A stretch of 64,000 nt of DNA, taken from assembly GCF_000515415.1 (NCBI RefSeq), contig NZ_KI911783.1, positions 1,416,392 to 1,480,391 on the forward strand, read 5' to 3'. The notes under the pieces are model-generated. The model did no database searches. It was given only the letters and a program-made list of their open reading frames with translations, and was not told where the DNA came from. Shown here in pieces: positions 1 to 8,298 of the stretch. The translations under genes and the position numbers were made by a program. The stretch comes from Bradyrhizobium sp. WSM1417. Lineage in GTDB: Bacteria; Pseudomonadota; Alphaproteobacteria; Rhizobiales; Xanthobacteraceae. Position 1 is the first letter of the stretch. Each line of letters starts with the position of its first letter.

Positions 1-1007
1 ACGCCGATCACGGCCTGCGCGGTGTTGTCGAGCGTGAAATTGTCCGGCGCTTGGAAGGTGAAGCCGAGCTTCGGATGCAGGAAGCGCCGGCCGCGGACAA
101 AACCTTCGCTGGGGTCTTCGCCGTAGACGAGATTGTCGATCGCGGCGAGATAGGTCTCGCGGTCGCGCTCGCCGCCCTCTGGCGCTGCGTATTGCCGCGC
201 GATGGTCTGCGCGTTCTGCACGCGCTCGGGAGTTGCCGGATGCGATGAGGTGAAATCCTGTGCGCGCGGATCGAGCGAGGTCTTGCCGACCTTCAGCTCG
301 GCATTGCGCTCCATCGCCGAGAGGAATCGGGCAGCACCATAAGGATCGAAATGGGCCTTGGCGGAAATCCCGACGCCGACGCCGTCGGCCTCGAACTCCT
401 GATTGCGCGAAAAGCTCGCCATGGTCAGCTTGGTCTTGGCGAGCGCGAGCGCGGTGAGATCGGGATCGTTGCTCATGTCGGTGACGACGCGGGTGACGAT
501 CGCGGCCTGGCGGGCCTGGTCCTCGCGCATCGCGGCGTGCTTGGACAGCACATGCGCCATCTCGTGGCTGAGCACGGAGGACAATTCCGAGGTGTCGCTC
601 GCCAGCGCAAGCAGGCCGCGTGTGACATAGAGCTGACCGTTCGGCAGCGCGAAGGCGTTCACCGCGCCGGAATTGAGGATCGTGACCCGGTAACCCTGGT
701 CGGGGCGGTCGGAGGCGGCGACGAGCCGGTCGACGGTCTTGGTGACCAGCGATTCGAGCCTGGGGTCATCGTAGGTGCCGCCATAGCTCGCCAGGATGCG
801 CTCATGCTCCTTCTCGGTGGCGGGGGTCTGCGCGACGGCCGGCTTCGGCTTGGGCATCGCTATGGTCGGCGGGGCCGCCGCGGTCTGAAACCGGCCCATA
901 TCGCCGCAGCCGGCGAGGGCTGAACCCAGCACGAGGCATAGCGCAGCCGACGCTGCCCGCAGGCGGCGGCGTTCACCTCGTCCGTGCCGTCCTAGCACCC
1001 CATTCAC
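1..1007 (-). CDS. M48 family metalloprotease, lipoprotein (C-terminus outside window)
   Basis: Zinc-dependent endopeptidase of the M48 (BepA/LoiP-like) family, expected to act in the periplasm on misfolded envelope proteins. Seen: the start that keeps an N-terminal export signal is GTG at 1007; the signal ends in the lipobox L-A-G-C (Cys about residue 34), so it is probably a lipoprotein. The zinc motif HEMAH lies near residue 148, and the third ligand is probably the Glu in NQEFEAD about 60 residues later. The reading frame stays open to base 1, so the C-terminal part is missing. A second in-frame GTG nine bases downstream is an alternative start. Confidence 0.88.
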   Translation of the reverse strand, partial: MNGVLGRHGRGERRRLRAASAALCLVLGSALAGCGDMGRFQTAAAPPTIAMPKPKPAVAQTPATEKEHERILASYGGTYDDPRLESLVTKTVDRLVAASDRPDQGYRVTILNSGAVNAFALPNGQLYVTRGLLALASDTSELSSVLSHEMAHVLSKHAAMREDQARQAAIVTRVVTDMSNDPDLTALALAKTKLTMASFSRNQEFEADGVGVGISAKAHFDPYGAARFLSAMERNAELKVGKTSLDPRAQDFTSSHPATPERVQNAQTIARQYAAPEGGERDRETYLAAIDNLVYGEDPSEGFVRGRRFLHPKLGFTFQAPDNFTLDNTAQAVIG

Positions 1008-1033
1008 GTCGCTTAACCCGTGCCTGGCCCCTT

Positions 1034-1798
1034 TTAGGGCCTTACCCCTGTCGGCTCGTTTGCGCCCAGCAACTCGATTTGTCCCACGAGGCGTATATCG
1101 ATACGCGGCCCCGTATTCCCCTCAGCCCAGCCCCGGACACGAATACGCTTATTTTCCAGAGACTTAAGGGCTATACCGGCGCTTTCGAACGCGGGTACCA
1201 TGCGCTTTGAAATAGTCACGGCGAAGCCGCGTGTCCAGTTTCGGCCGAAGTTGAGGTAGGTCATTGCCCCAGCTTGCCGGACCGACAGGACTTTGCCTTC
1301 GACCACCACAAAACGCCCGATCCCCGCCAAAATATCGTCCGGACTTTCCGCGTTTTTTATGGCCGACGGGTCAGCCCAGCTGCCCTTTTTTTGGCGCCTC
1401 GCCTCGGCCTCCGACGCCATCAGGGCGGCCGCGCAGTCCTTATCGGCGATCTCGGCGGAGACGATGGCATCGCCCTGGGCGAGGAGCATCGCCTGCACGG
1501 AGATGTCACTCTCGCCGACAAAGACCAGCGCGCCTTGGCGACCATAGCGGTCGGGCGTGTCGTCGGCGCTGCGCAGGATCACGTCGCGCCCCACGAGCAG
1601 CGAGGTCAGCGCCTGCTTCGTCGTTGCGGTCGGCTCGATGCCGGTCAAGCGGATTTCCCGGCCGTCATCGAGACGCAGACTGCGCGCATCGATCGCGGTG
1701 ACGCGGCCTTCGCCTTGGGACTCGAACTGGCATGGGCTCGCGAATGCGCTCTGACTCGCGATGAGAAGAATTGCGATCAGGTGAAGCCGTTGGATCAC
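1034..1798 (-). CDS. Thermonuclease-fold (SNase-like) secreted protein, probably non-catalytic
   Basis: 254 residues with a signal peptide of about 20 residues ending A-F-A-S. The SNase/OB-fold signature is visible: a beta segment GRVTAID, RLTGIE near residue 50 and DRYGR near residue 83, matching the R35 and R87 regions of staphylococcal nuclease. The acidic residues that bind calcium or act as base (D21, E43) appear replaced: ID-A-R instead of IDGD, and GIEPTA instead of G-I-D-x-P-E. The C-terminal ~100 residues form an extra domain (FVVVEGKVLSV) common in rhizobial homologues. I infer a structural or nucleic-acid-binding role rather than nuclease activity. It lies 27 nt upstream of the M48 gene on the same strand. 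Confidence 0.75.
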   Translation of the reverse strand: MIQRLHLIAILLIASQSAFASPCQFESQGEGRVTAIDARSLRLDDGREIRLTGIEPTATTKQALTSLLVGRDVILRSADDTPDRYGRQGALVFVGESDISVQAMLLAQGDAIVSAEIADKDCAAALMASEAEARRQKKGSWADPSAIKNAESPDDILAGIGRFVVVEGKVLSVRQAGAMTYLNFGRNWTRGFAVTISKRMVPAFESAGIALKSLENKRIRVRGWAEGNTGPRIDIRLVGQIELLGANEPTGVRP

Positions 1799-2134
1799 GT
1801 TGCCCGGTGAGGTTGCGTACGCGCCAGTCTTAACTCAAGCGCGGCGTGTCGCGAAGAGCCTTCCTCAGGCAGTCATTGCGAGCGCAGCGAAGCAATCCAG
1901 AATCTTTCCGCGGGGGGGACTCTGGATTGCTTCGCTGCGCTCGCAATGAAGTAGAAACATTGACCCGGACCGAGCCATTCCGTTTTGCGGAAAACGCGCG
2001 ATACAAGCACGACCTGCGTCGCAGCTCGCGCTTGCTGCGCTCTTGTGCATGCGGCATGATTGCGGCAACGCTTTTAACCAAGAGCAATAACCAAGCCGCC
2101 ATCAGAGTACGGCGCGATAAGGGAGGTCTTTTCC
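1799..2134. other. 336-nt intergenic region
   Basis: Separates two divergent genes (thermonuclease-like on minus, binding protein on plus). It holds the palindromic repeat at 1873-1949 and then about 185 nt of leader to the binding-protein gene, which ends in a clear Shine-Dalgarno AAGGGAGG about ten bases before the ATG at 2135. No credible gene was seen in it. Confidence 0.6.
1873..1949. repeat. Dispersed palindromic repeat, family A copy 1
   Basis: Long inverted repeat: left arm TCATTGCGAGCGCAGCGAAG, then CAATCCAGA, a short G-rich loop, and the complementary right arm ending TCGCAATGA. The same arms recur at 3344-3432 and 30241-30320. It has no coding capacity and can form a long hairpin. 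Confidence 0.9.
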
Positions 2135-3340
2135 ATGAAGCATATTTTGTTGGGAATTTTTGCCGCAGCGGTTGCCCTGAGTGCAAGCGCCGTGCAGGCC
2201 CAGGACAAGCCGCCACTGAAGATCGGCGGCATCCTCGACATGTCGAGCCTCTATGCCGACATCACCGGCCCCGGCAGCGAGACCGCGGCCAAGATGGCCG
2301 TGGAGGACTTTGGCGGCGAGGTGCTCGGCCGCAAGATCCAGGTGCTGGCTGCCGACCATCAGAACAAGGCCGATCTCTCCGCCAACATCGCCCGCGACAT
2401 GCTCGACAATCAGGGCGTCGAGATGATCTACGACGTCGCGGCCTCCGCGACCGCGCTCGCCGCTGGCGAGATCGCGAAAGTGCGCAACAAGATCATCATT
2501 TTCAACGGCCCGGGCTCGATCCGCCTCACCAACGAGGCCTGCGGTCCCTATACCATTCACTACGTGTTCGACACCTACGGCCAGGCCAATGTGACCGGCC
2601 TTGCGGCCGTGAAGTCGGGCCTCGACAGCTGGTACTTCCTCACCGCCGACTACGCCTTCGGCCAGGATCTGGAAAAGGACACCAGCGCCGTCGTGACCAA
2701 GACCGGCGGCAAGGTGCTCGGCAGCGTGCGCCATCCGCTCAACACGTCGGATTTCTCGTCGTTCCTGCTCCAGGCCCAAGCCTCGAAAGCAAAGGTGATC
2801 GGGCTCGCGAACGCCGGCGGCGACACCGTCAACGCCATCAAGCAGGCGGCCGAGTTCGGCATCACCAAGGGCGGCCAGAAGGTCTCGCCGCTGCTTGCCT
2901 TCGTCACCGACATCGACTCGATCGGGCTCGAGACGGCCCAGGGCCTGCTGCTGGCGGAAGCCTTCTACTGGGACCTCAATGACGACACCCGCGCGTTCTC
3001 GAAGCGCTTCACCGAACGCATGAAGCGGCCGCCGACCTCCGCGCAGGCGGGCGTCTATTCGTCCGTGACGCATTACCTGAAAGCCGTGAAGGCGGCCGGC
3101 ACGACGGATTCTGCCGCTGTCATCAAGCTGATGAAGGAAACGCCGATCAACGACTTCTTCGCCAAGAATGGCAAGATCCGCGAGGACGGCCGCATGTTGC
3201 ACGACATGTATCTGTTCGAGGTCAAGAAGCCGTCGGAATCCAAGGCTCGCTGGGACGACTACAAGCTGCTCGCCACCGTGCCCGGCAGCGAGGCGTTCCA
3301 GTCTCTGGAGCAGTCGCGCTGCCCGTTGGTGAAGAAATAA
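2135..3340 (+). CDS. ABC transporter substrate-binding protein (branched-chain amino acid type)
   Basis: Periplasmic ligand-binding protein of the LivJ/Peripla_BP_6 type, 401 residues. Signal peptide of about 22 residues ends V-Q-A-Q; the mature chain begins PPLKIGGILDMSS, the usual first strand of this fold, followed by ETAAKMAVEDFGG. In this family the ligand may be a branched amino acid or an aromatic or aliphatic acid. No permease or ATPase gene is next to it; neighbours downstream are crotonase, VOC protein and acyl-CoA synthetase, so it probably delivers an organic acid for CoA-dependent degradation (inference). A strong GGGAGG ribosome site precedes the ATG. Confidence 0.9.
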   Translation: MKHILLGIFAAAVALSASAVQAQDKPPLKIGGILDMSSLYADITGPGSETAAKMAVEDFGGEVLGRKIQVLAADHQNKADLSANIARDMLDNQGVEMIYDVAASATALAAGEIAKVRNKIIIFNGPGSIRLTNEACGPYTIHYVFDTYGQANVTGLAAVKSGLDSWYFLTADYAFGQDLEKDTSAVVTKTGGKVLGSVRHPLNTSDFSSFLLQAQASKAKVIGLANAGGDTVNAIKQAAEFGITKGGQKVSPLLAFVTDIDSIGLETAQGLLLAEAFYWDLNDDTRAFSKRFTERMKRPPTSAQAGVYSSVTHYLKAVKAAGTTDSAAVIKLMKETPINDFFAKNGKIREDGRMLHDMYLFEVKKPSESKARWDDYKLLATVPGSEAFQSLEQSRCPLVKK

Positions 3341-3343
3341 ACC

Positions 3344-3432
3344 TCGTCATTGCGAGGAGCGAAGCGACGAAGCAATCCAGGCTGTCTCCGCGGAAACATT
3401 TCTGGATTGCTTCGCCTCGCTCGCAATGACGA
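3344..3432. repeat. Dispersed palindromic repeat, family A copy 2
   Basis: Inverted repeat starting TCGTCATTGCGAGGAGCGAA and ending TCGCAATGACGA, with the core GCAATCCAG / CTGGATTGC shared with copies at 1873 and 30241. It begins four bases after the binding-protein stop codon and may act as a transcript-end hairpin. Confidence 0.9.
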
Positions 3433-3473
3433 GTGTGGTGATAGACTAAGCAAAACAACAAGGGAGACGTCCC

Positions 3474-4262
3474 ATGAACGACATGGTCCTGCAAAAGCTC
3501 GAAAGCGGGCTGCTCACCATCACCATGAACCGGCCCGAGCGGAAGAACGCGCTCAACCCGGATATGGTCGCCGGGCTGGTCGTGGCGGCACGGCGCGCGG
3601 CTGATGATCCGGAGGTGCGTGCGGTCTTGTTCAAGGGCGCGGGCGGTAGCTTCTGCGTCGGCGGCGACGTCAAGTCGATGGCCGAGGGCCGTGCGCCGCT
3701 GCCGTTCGAAGTGAAGATGGCGAACCTGCGCCGCGGCATGGAAGTGTCGCGCATCCTGCACCAGATGCCAAAACCCGTGGTGGCGCAGCTCGATGGTGCT
3801 GCGGCCGGCGCGGGTCTGTCGATGGCGCTGTCGTGCGACCTCCGCGTCGCTTCCGAATCCTGCAAAATCACCACCGCCTTCGCAAAGGTCGGCTTCTCCG
3901 GCGATTACGGCGGCACCTATTTCCTCACCCAGCTGCTCGGCAGCGCGCGGGCGCGCGAGCTCTATCTGACCTCGCCGGTGCTGACCGCGAAAGAAGCGCA
4001 TGCGATCGGCATGGTGACGAAGGTCGTCCCCGACGCCGAGATCGACAGGGCCGCGCACGAGCTCGCGCTGTCGCTGGCGCAAGGACCCTCGATCGCGCTC
4101 GGCTTCATCAAGCGCAACATCAACAACGCCGAGCATCTCGCGCTGGAGGATTGCTTCGATGGCGAGGCAATCCACCACACCCGCTGCAGCGATACCGAGG
4201 ATCACAAGGAGGCGGCAAAGGCGTTCGTCGAGAAGCGCAAGCCGACCTTCAAGGGCGCATGA
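3474..4262 (+). CDS. Enoyl-CoA hydratase/isomerase family protein
   Basis: Crotonase-fold enzyme, 262 residues, the usual length. Typical features: TITMNRPERKNALN near the N-terminus; the oxyanion-hole segment SFCVGGDVKSM (residues ~60-70); the second oxyanion glycine region AAAGAGLSMALSCDLRVA (~105-125); and KVGFSGDYGGTYFL, where a hydratase catalytic Glu would sit, so D or another residue may serve instead. The stop codon overlaps the start of the VOC gene (ATGA), so the two are translationally coupled. Expected to act on an enoyl-CoA in the acid degradation pathway of this block; the exact substrate is unknown. Confidence 0.9.
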   Translation: MNDMVLQKLESGLLTITMNRPERKNALNPDMVAGLVVAARRAADDPEVRAVLFKGAGGSFCVGGDVKSMAEGRAPLPFEVKMANLRRGMEVSRILHQMPKPVVAQLDGAAAGAGLSMALSCDLRVASESCKITTAFAKVGFSGDYGGTYFLTQLLGSARARELYLTSPVLTAKEAHAIGMVTKVVPDAEIDRAAHELALSLAQGPSIALGFIKRNINNAEHLALEDCFDGEAIHHTRCSDTEDHKEAAKAFVEKRKPTFKGA

Positions 4263-5026
4263 CCATGGCGCCCTATATGCGGTTGCGGCAGATCTGCCTG
4301 GTCGCGCCGCAGCTCGCGCCCGTGATCTCTGACATCGCGGACATCATGGGCCTCGCTGTCTGCTACCGCGACGGCAATGTCGCGAAGTACGGCCTGGAGA
4401 ACGCGCTCCTGCCGGTCGACACGATCCTGCTGGAGGTGGTCGCGCCGTTCAAGGACGGCACCACGGCCGGCCGCTTCATCGAGAAGAGCGGCGGGCGCGG
4501 CGGCTACATGGCGATCTTCTGCTGCAACGATCCCGACGAGCGCGGTCGTAACGCCAACGCGCTGGGCGTACGCACCGCCAACGTCATTGACCACGCGCCC
4601 TATCATGGCGTGCAGCTCCATCCTCGCGACTGCCGCGCCGCCTTCATCGAGTTCAACCACACCGAAGGCAGCGACGACATTTTGGGGCCGTATCCACCGG
4701 CGGGGCCGGACTGGCAAAAATTCATCCGCAAGGACGTGACGCAGGCGTTGACGAGCGTGGAAATCCAGAGCCCGGACCCGCAAGGGCTGGCCGAGCATTG
4801 GGGCAAGATCATCGGCGTTGCGCCGAGCGGCGATGCTGACGGTGGGGCCGAGCTGAAGCTGCCCAATGCGAGCTTTCACTTCGTCAAAGGCGCCAGCGAA
4901 ATCATGAGCGCGCTGGAGTTTCAGGTGACAGATGTGGCCCAGGTGCTCCATGCCGCCAAGGCCAAGGGGCTCGCGGTGGCGGGCAACGAGTTCTTGCTCG
5001 GCGGGGTAACATTCCGCGTAAGTTGA
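4259..5026 (+). CDS. VOC (glyoxalase-like) family protein
   Basis: 255 residues. The start ATG at 4259 overlaps the crotonase stop. The protein shows two glyoxalase/dioxygenase-fold halves: MRLRQICLVAPQ with YRDGNVAKYGLENALLPV in the first, and EIQSPDPQGLAEHWGKI with LPNASFHFV in the second. This resembles the Glyoxalase_3-like group, often annotated only as VOC protein. A metal-dependent lyase, isomerase or dioxygenase role is possible; coupling to an enoyl-CoA hydratase suggests it acts on the same pathway intermediate. Confidence 0.8.
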   Translation: MTMAPYMRLRQICLVAPQLAPVISDIADIMGLAVCYRDGNVAKYGLENALLPVDTILLEVVAPFKDGTTAGRFIEKSGGRGGYMAIFCCNDPDERGRNANALGVRTANVIDHAPYHGVQLHPRDCRAAFIEFNHTEGSDDILGPYPPAGPDWQKFIRKDVTQALTSVEIQSPDPQGLAEHWGKIIGVAPSGDADGGAELKLPNASFHFVKGASEIMSALEFQVTDVAQVLHAAKAKGLAVAGNEFLLGGVTFRVS

Positions 5027-5041
5027 TGCTTGCTTGTGATC

Positions 5042-5166
5042 CGTCACCCTGAGGTGCTCGCCTCTTTGGCGAGCCTCGAAGGGCGACGGCCGCCGGTGGG
5101 GCCGCTCATCCTTCGAGGCTCGCCGTACGGTGCTGCGCACCGCGCAGCTCGCACCTCAGGATGACG
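5042..5166. repeat. Dispersed inverted repeat, family C copy 1
   Basis: Outer arms CGTCACCCTGAGGTGC and GCACCTCAGGATGACG with inner arms GCGAGCCTCGAAGG / CCTTCGAGGCTCGC. It fills nearly the whole gap between the VOC gene and the acyl-CoA synthetase gene. A diverged relative is at 40298-40429. Confidence 0.85.
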
Positions 5167-5186
5167 GTTGAGAGCCAGGATTAAAC

Positions 5187-7301
5187 ATGCCGCATCCGCT
5201 CGATAGCTTCTTCGCTCCCGCCGGCATCGCTCTGATCGGCGCCTCGCGCGATCACGAGAAGATTCCGGGCCGGCTGCTGTCGATGTTGCGCAAGAACGAG
5301 TATCCCGGAAGGATCTATCCGGTGAACCCGAACTACGCCGAGATCGACGGCCTCGTCTGCTACAAATCGATCACCGACATCGGCGCGCCGATCGATCTGG
5401 CAATCATCCTCATCCCCGCCCGCGCGGTGCTCGCCGCGCTCGAACAATGCGCTGCCGTCGGCGTGAAGAACGCCGTGATCATCTCCTCCGGCTTTGCCGA
5501 GGAGGGCGGCGAGAGCGCGGCGATGCAGGACGCGATCGCGGCGTTGGCGAGGCGGACCGGCATGCGGATTTCCGGTCCGAACGCCGAAGGCTTTTTCAGC
5601 CAGAAGCAGCGCGTGGCGGCGACGTTCAGTCCCGCCGTGGACGTCAAGCCGGGCGTGACGCCGCTGGTCGCCACGACGAAGCGGATCGGCATCGTCGCGC
5701 AGAGCGGCGGCATCGGCTTTGCCTACTATCACCGTGCCAGCGCGCTCGGCATTGCCGTGAGCTATGTCGTCAGTGCTGGCAACGAATCCGATCTCGGGGC
5801 GGGCGAGTTCCTGGATTACCTGGTGCAGGACGCTTCCACGGACGTGATCCTGCTGTTCATCGAAGGCATTCGCGACGTCGACAGATTTCTCGCGGCAGCG
5901 CGGCGGGCAGCCGAGCTGAGGAAGCCAGTCATCGTCACGAAGGTCGGCCGCTCCGGCGCCGGGATGCGCGCGGTCGCCTCGCACACCGCGAGCATGGCCG
6001 GATGGTCGGCGGCCTACGACGCGGTGTTCGCCAAATATGGCTTCATCGTCTCCAACGATCTCGACGAGGCGCTGACGATCGCAGCCGTGCTTGCGAGCAA
6101 TCCGTTGCCGAAAGGCGATCGTGTCGCCGTGGTCACCGTCTCCGGCGGCGCCGGCATCTGGGGCGCCGATGCCGTGGCGCTGCAAGGCCTGCAGGTGCCG
6201 GAGCTCTCCGAAAAAATCCAGGCGGAGATCAAGGCGCTGATGCCGTCCTACGGCACGGCGCGCAACCCGATTGACGTCACTGCGCAGGGTGTGACCTCGG
6301 GCGGCCTTCAAAAGAGCGTCGATGTGCTCACCGCGTCCGACGAGATCGACGCGGTCCTGGTCGTGCTATCGCTGTCGAGCGAAGTCCGCAAGCCTTTCAA
6401 GGAAGCCGAGCTGACGCCGGCGCTGGCCCCGCAGCGCAAGCCGGTGGTGTTCTATTCCTACACGGTGCCGTCCGATTTCGCGCGGCGCGAGCTTGCCAAA
6501 TCCGGCGTCGTGGTGCTCTCGGGCCTCACCCATGTCGGCGTCGCGATGCGGCAGCTCGTCGATTATGCCCGTTTCGAGCTGCCGAAGCCGACGGACGAAG
6601 CGCGGCCGCCGGCGCGCGATCTCTCCGTCCATCTGACCTCACCGGTTCTATCCGAGGCAGATAGCAAAGCATTGCTCCGCGCCGCCGGCATCGCGCTGCC
6701 GGACGAGGTGCTGGTGAAGGACAAGGGCGAACTCGACGACGCCGTCGCCCGCATCGGCTTTCCGCTGGTTCTGAAGATCCAGTCGCCGGACATCGCGCAC
6801 AAGAGCGAGGTCGGCGGCGTGCGCGTCAACATCACCACAAAGGGCGAAGTATTTCTCGCGTTCGAGACGCTGCTCAACAACGCGCGCAAGCACAGGCCTG
6901 AGGCGGCCGTTCAGGGCGTGCTGGTCTGCCCCATGGCGAAGCAGGGTGTCGAGATGATCATCGGCACGATGACCGACAAGACGTTTGGGCCGATGGTGAT
7001 GGTGGGCCTTGGCGGTATCACGACCGAATTGTTCCGCGACGTCATCTATCGTCCGGCGCCGGTCGGCGCGGAAGAAGCCGGCGCGATGCTGGCGCGCTTG
7101 AAAGCCGCGCCGCTGCTGAGCGGATTTCGTGGGGCGGCGATGGCGGATGTTGCGGCCGTGTCGCAGTTGATCGCCGATATCTCGGTGCTTGCGTCACAGC
7201 ATGCGACGGAGATCGCGGAGATCGAGCTCAACCCGGTGCTGGTGCACGCGGAAGGCCAGGGCGTGACGATCGTGGATGCGCTGGTGGTGGGGAGGAAGTA
7301 A
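5187..7301 (+). CDS. ADP-forming acyl-CoA synthetase (acetate--CoA ligase family)
   Basis: 704 residues: N-terminal CoA-binding Rossmann domain (LIGASRDHEKIPGR, residues ~12-26), two succinyl-CoA-ligase-like domains with the phosphohistidine loop ASHTASMAG (~residue 265), and a C-terminal ATP-grasp domain from about residue 490 (VLKIQSPDIAHKSEVGGV) ending EIELNPVLV. The family makes acyl-CoA from an acid, CoA and ATP, releasing ADP and phosphate. Its position after the binding protein, crotonase and VOC genes suggests it activates the imported acid. A downstream family D palindrome begins immediately after the stop. Confidence 0.9.
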   Translation: MPHPLDSFFAPAGIALIGASRDHEKIPGRLLSMLRKNEYPGRIYPVNPNYAEIDGLVCYKSITDIGAPIDLAIILIPARAVLAALEQCAAVGVKNAVIISSGFAEEGGESAAMQDAIAALARRTGMRISGPNAEGFFSQKQRVAATFSPAVDVKPGVTPLVATTKRIGIVAQSGGIGFAYYHRASALGIAVSYVVSAGNESDLGAGEFLDYLVQDASTDVILLFIEGIRDVDRFLAAARRAAELRKPVIVTKVGRSGAGMRAVASHTASMAGWSAAYDAVFAKYGFIVSNDLDEALTIAAVLASNPLPKGDRVAVVTVSGGAGIWGADAVALQGLQVPELSEKIQAEIKALMPSYGTARNPIDVTAQGVTSGGLQKSVDVLTASDEIDAVLVVLSLSSEVRKPFKEAELTPALAPQRKPVVFYSYTVPSDFARRELAKSGVVVLSGLTHVGVAMRQLVDYARFELPKPTDEARPPARDLSVHLTSPVLSEADSKALLRAAGIALPDEVLVKDKGELDDAVARIGFPLVLKIQSPDIAHKSEVGGVRVNITTKGEVFLAFETLLNNARKHRPEAAVQGVLVCPMAKQGVEMIIGTMTDKTFGPMVMVGLGGITTELFRDVIYRPAPVGAEEAGAMLARLKAAPLLSGFRGAAMADVAAVSQLIADISVLASQHATEIAEIELNPVLVHAEGQGVTIVDALVVGRK

Positions 7302-7302
7302 T

Positions 7303-7453
7303 CCCTCTCCCCTTGTGGGAGAGGGTGGCTCGCCGCGAAGCGGCAGACGGGTGAGGGGTCTCTCTCCGCGCGTACAAGCGCGAGAGAATTGCTTGCGGAG
7401 GCAACCCCTCATCCGGCGCTTCGCGCCACCTTCTCCCACAACAAGGGGAGAAG
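7303..7453. repeat. Dispersed inverted repeat, family D copy 1
   Basis: Arms CCCTCTCCCCTTGTGGGAGA and TTCTCCCACAACAAGGGGAG surrounding GGTGAGGGG/CCCCTCATC inner arms. It lies between convergent genes (acyl-CoA synthetase and crotonase) and could end transcripts from both sides. Confidence 0.85.
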
Positions 7454-7464
7454 GAAGAAAGGAG

Positions 7465-8283
7465 CTACCGCCCCCTGAAATTCGCGACGCGCCGCTCCTC
7501 CGTGGCCTTCACGCCTTCCTTGAAATCTTCCGTCGCGCGCAGGCGGGTCTGCTCCTCGAGCTCGTGATTGGTCGCCGCCATGACGCGATCGGCCAACCCG
7601 GCGCGCATCGTGGCGCGGGTGGAGACGAGGCCGAGCGGGGAGCATTCGGCGATTTCGCCGGCGAGCTTCAGTGCGGCCGCCTTGACCTGGTCCTGCGGCA
7701 CCAGTTCGTTGGCGAGGCCGCATTTGAAGGCCTCTTCGCCGGTGACGCGGCGGCTGGTGTAGAACATCAGCTCGGCGTTGTTCTTGCCGATCAGCTCGGG
7801 CAGCGTCACGGTCAGGCCGAAGCCGGGATGGAAGCCGAGCTTGGTAAAGTTCGCGGAGAAGCGCGCTTCGGGGCAGGTGACCCGGAAGTCCGCCGAGACC
7901 GCGAGGCCCAATCCGCCGCCGATGGCAGCGCCCTGCACGGCGGCGACGATCGGCTTCTTGGCGCGGAAGATGCGCACCGCCTGGATGTAGAGATGGTTGA
8001 TCGCGCCGAGGCTGTCGGCCGGATCGCCCTTGGCCGTCTTATCGGCTTCGCGCGCCTCTTGGGCCTGCCGTGCCGGGTCCTGGAAATTGGCGCCGGCGCA
8101 GAATGCCTTGCCCTGCGCCGACAGCACCGAGGCGCGAATCTCGATGTCGCGATCGAACTCGTCGAGCGCGTCCGCGATCTGGTTGATCAGCGAAATGTCG
8201 AAGAAGTTGAGCGGCGGGCGGCGGATCTCGATGGTGCCGACGTGACCCACTTTTTCGACGCCGATATCTTTATAGGTGCTCAT
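7465..8283 (-). CDS. Enoyl-CoA hydratase/isomerase family protein
   Basis: Crotonase-fold enzyme, 272 residues. Seen: TIEIRRPPLNFFD at the N-terminus, the oxyanion segment AFCAGANFQDP (~residues 60-70), and VQGAAIGGGLGLAVSADFRV (~110-130) followed by FTKLGFHPGFG. The canonical hydratase Glu pair is not obvious. Last gene of a minus-strand operon after two acyl-CoA dehydrogenase genes (15-nt gap), so it probably hydrates the enoyl-CoA they make. Confidence 0.88.
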   Translation of the reverse strand: MSTYKDIGVEKVGHVGTIEIRRPPLNFFDISLINQIADALDEFDRDIEIRASVLSAQGKAFCAGANFQDPARQAQEAREADKTAKGDPADSLGAINHLYIQAVRIFRAKKPIVAAVQGAAIGGGLGLAVSADFRVTCPEARFSANFTKLGFHPGFGLTVTLPELIGKNNAELMFYTSRRVTGEEAFKCGLANELVPQDQVKAAALKLAGEIAECSPLGLVSTRATMRAGLADRVMAATNHELEEQTRLRATEDFKEGVKATEERRVANFRGR

Positions 8284-8298
8284 GATGTCCTCGAATGA

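Noticed and set aside
1873..1949. Insertion sequence
   Set aside because: No transposase and only ~80 bp; treated as a non-coding palindrome.
2102..3202. Minus-strand frame opposite the binding protein gene
   Set aside because: Shadow of a well-supported gene; begins beyond it only by chance.
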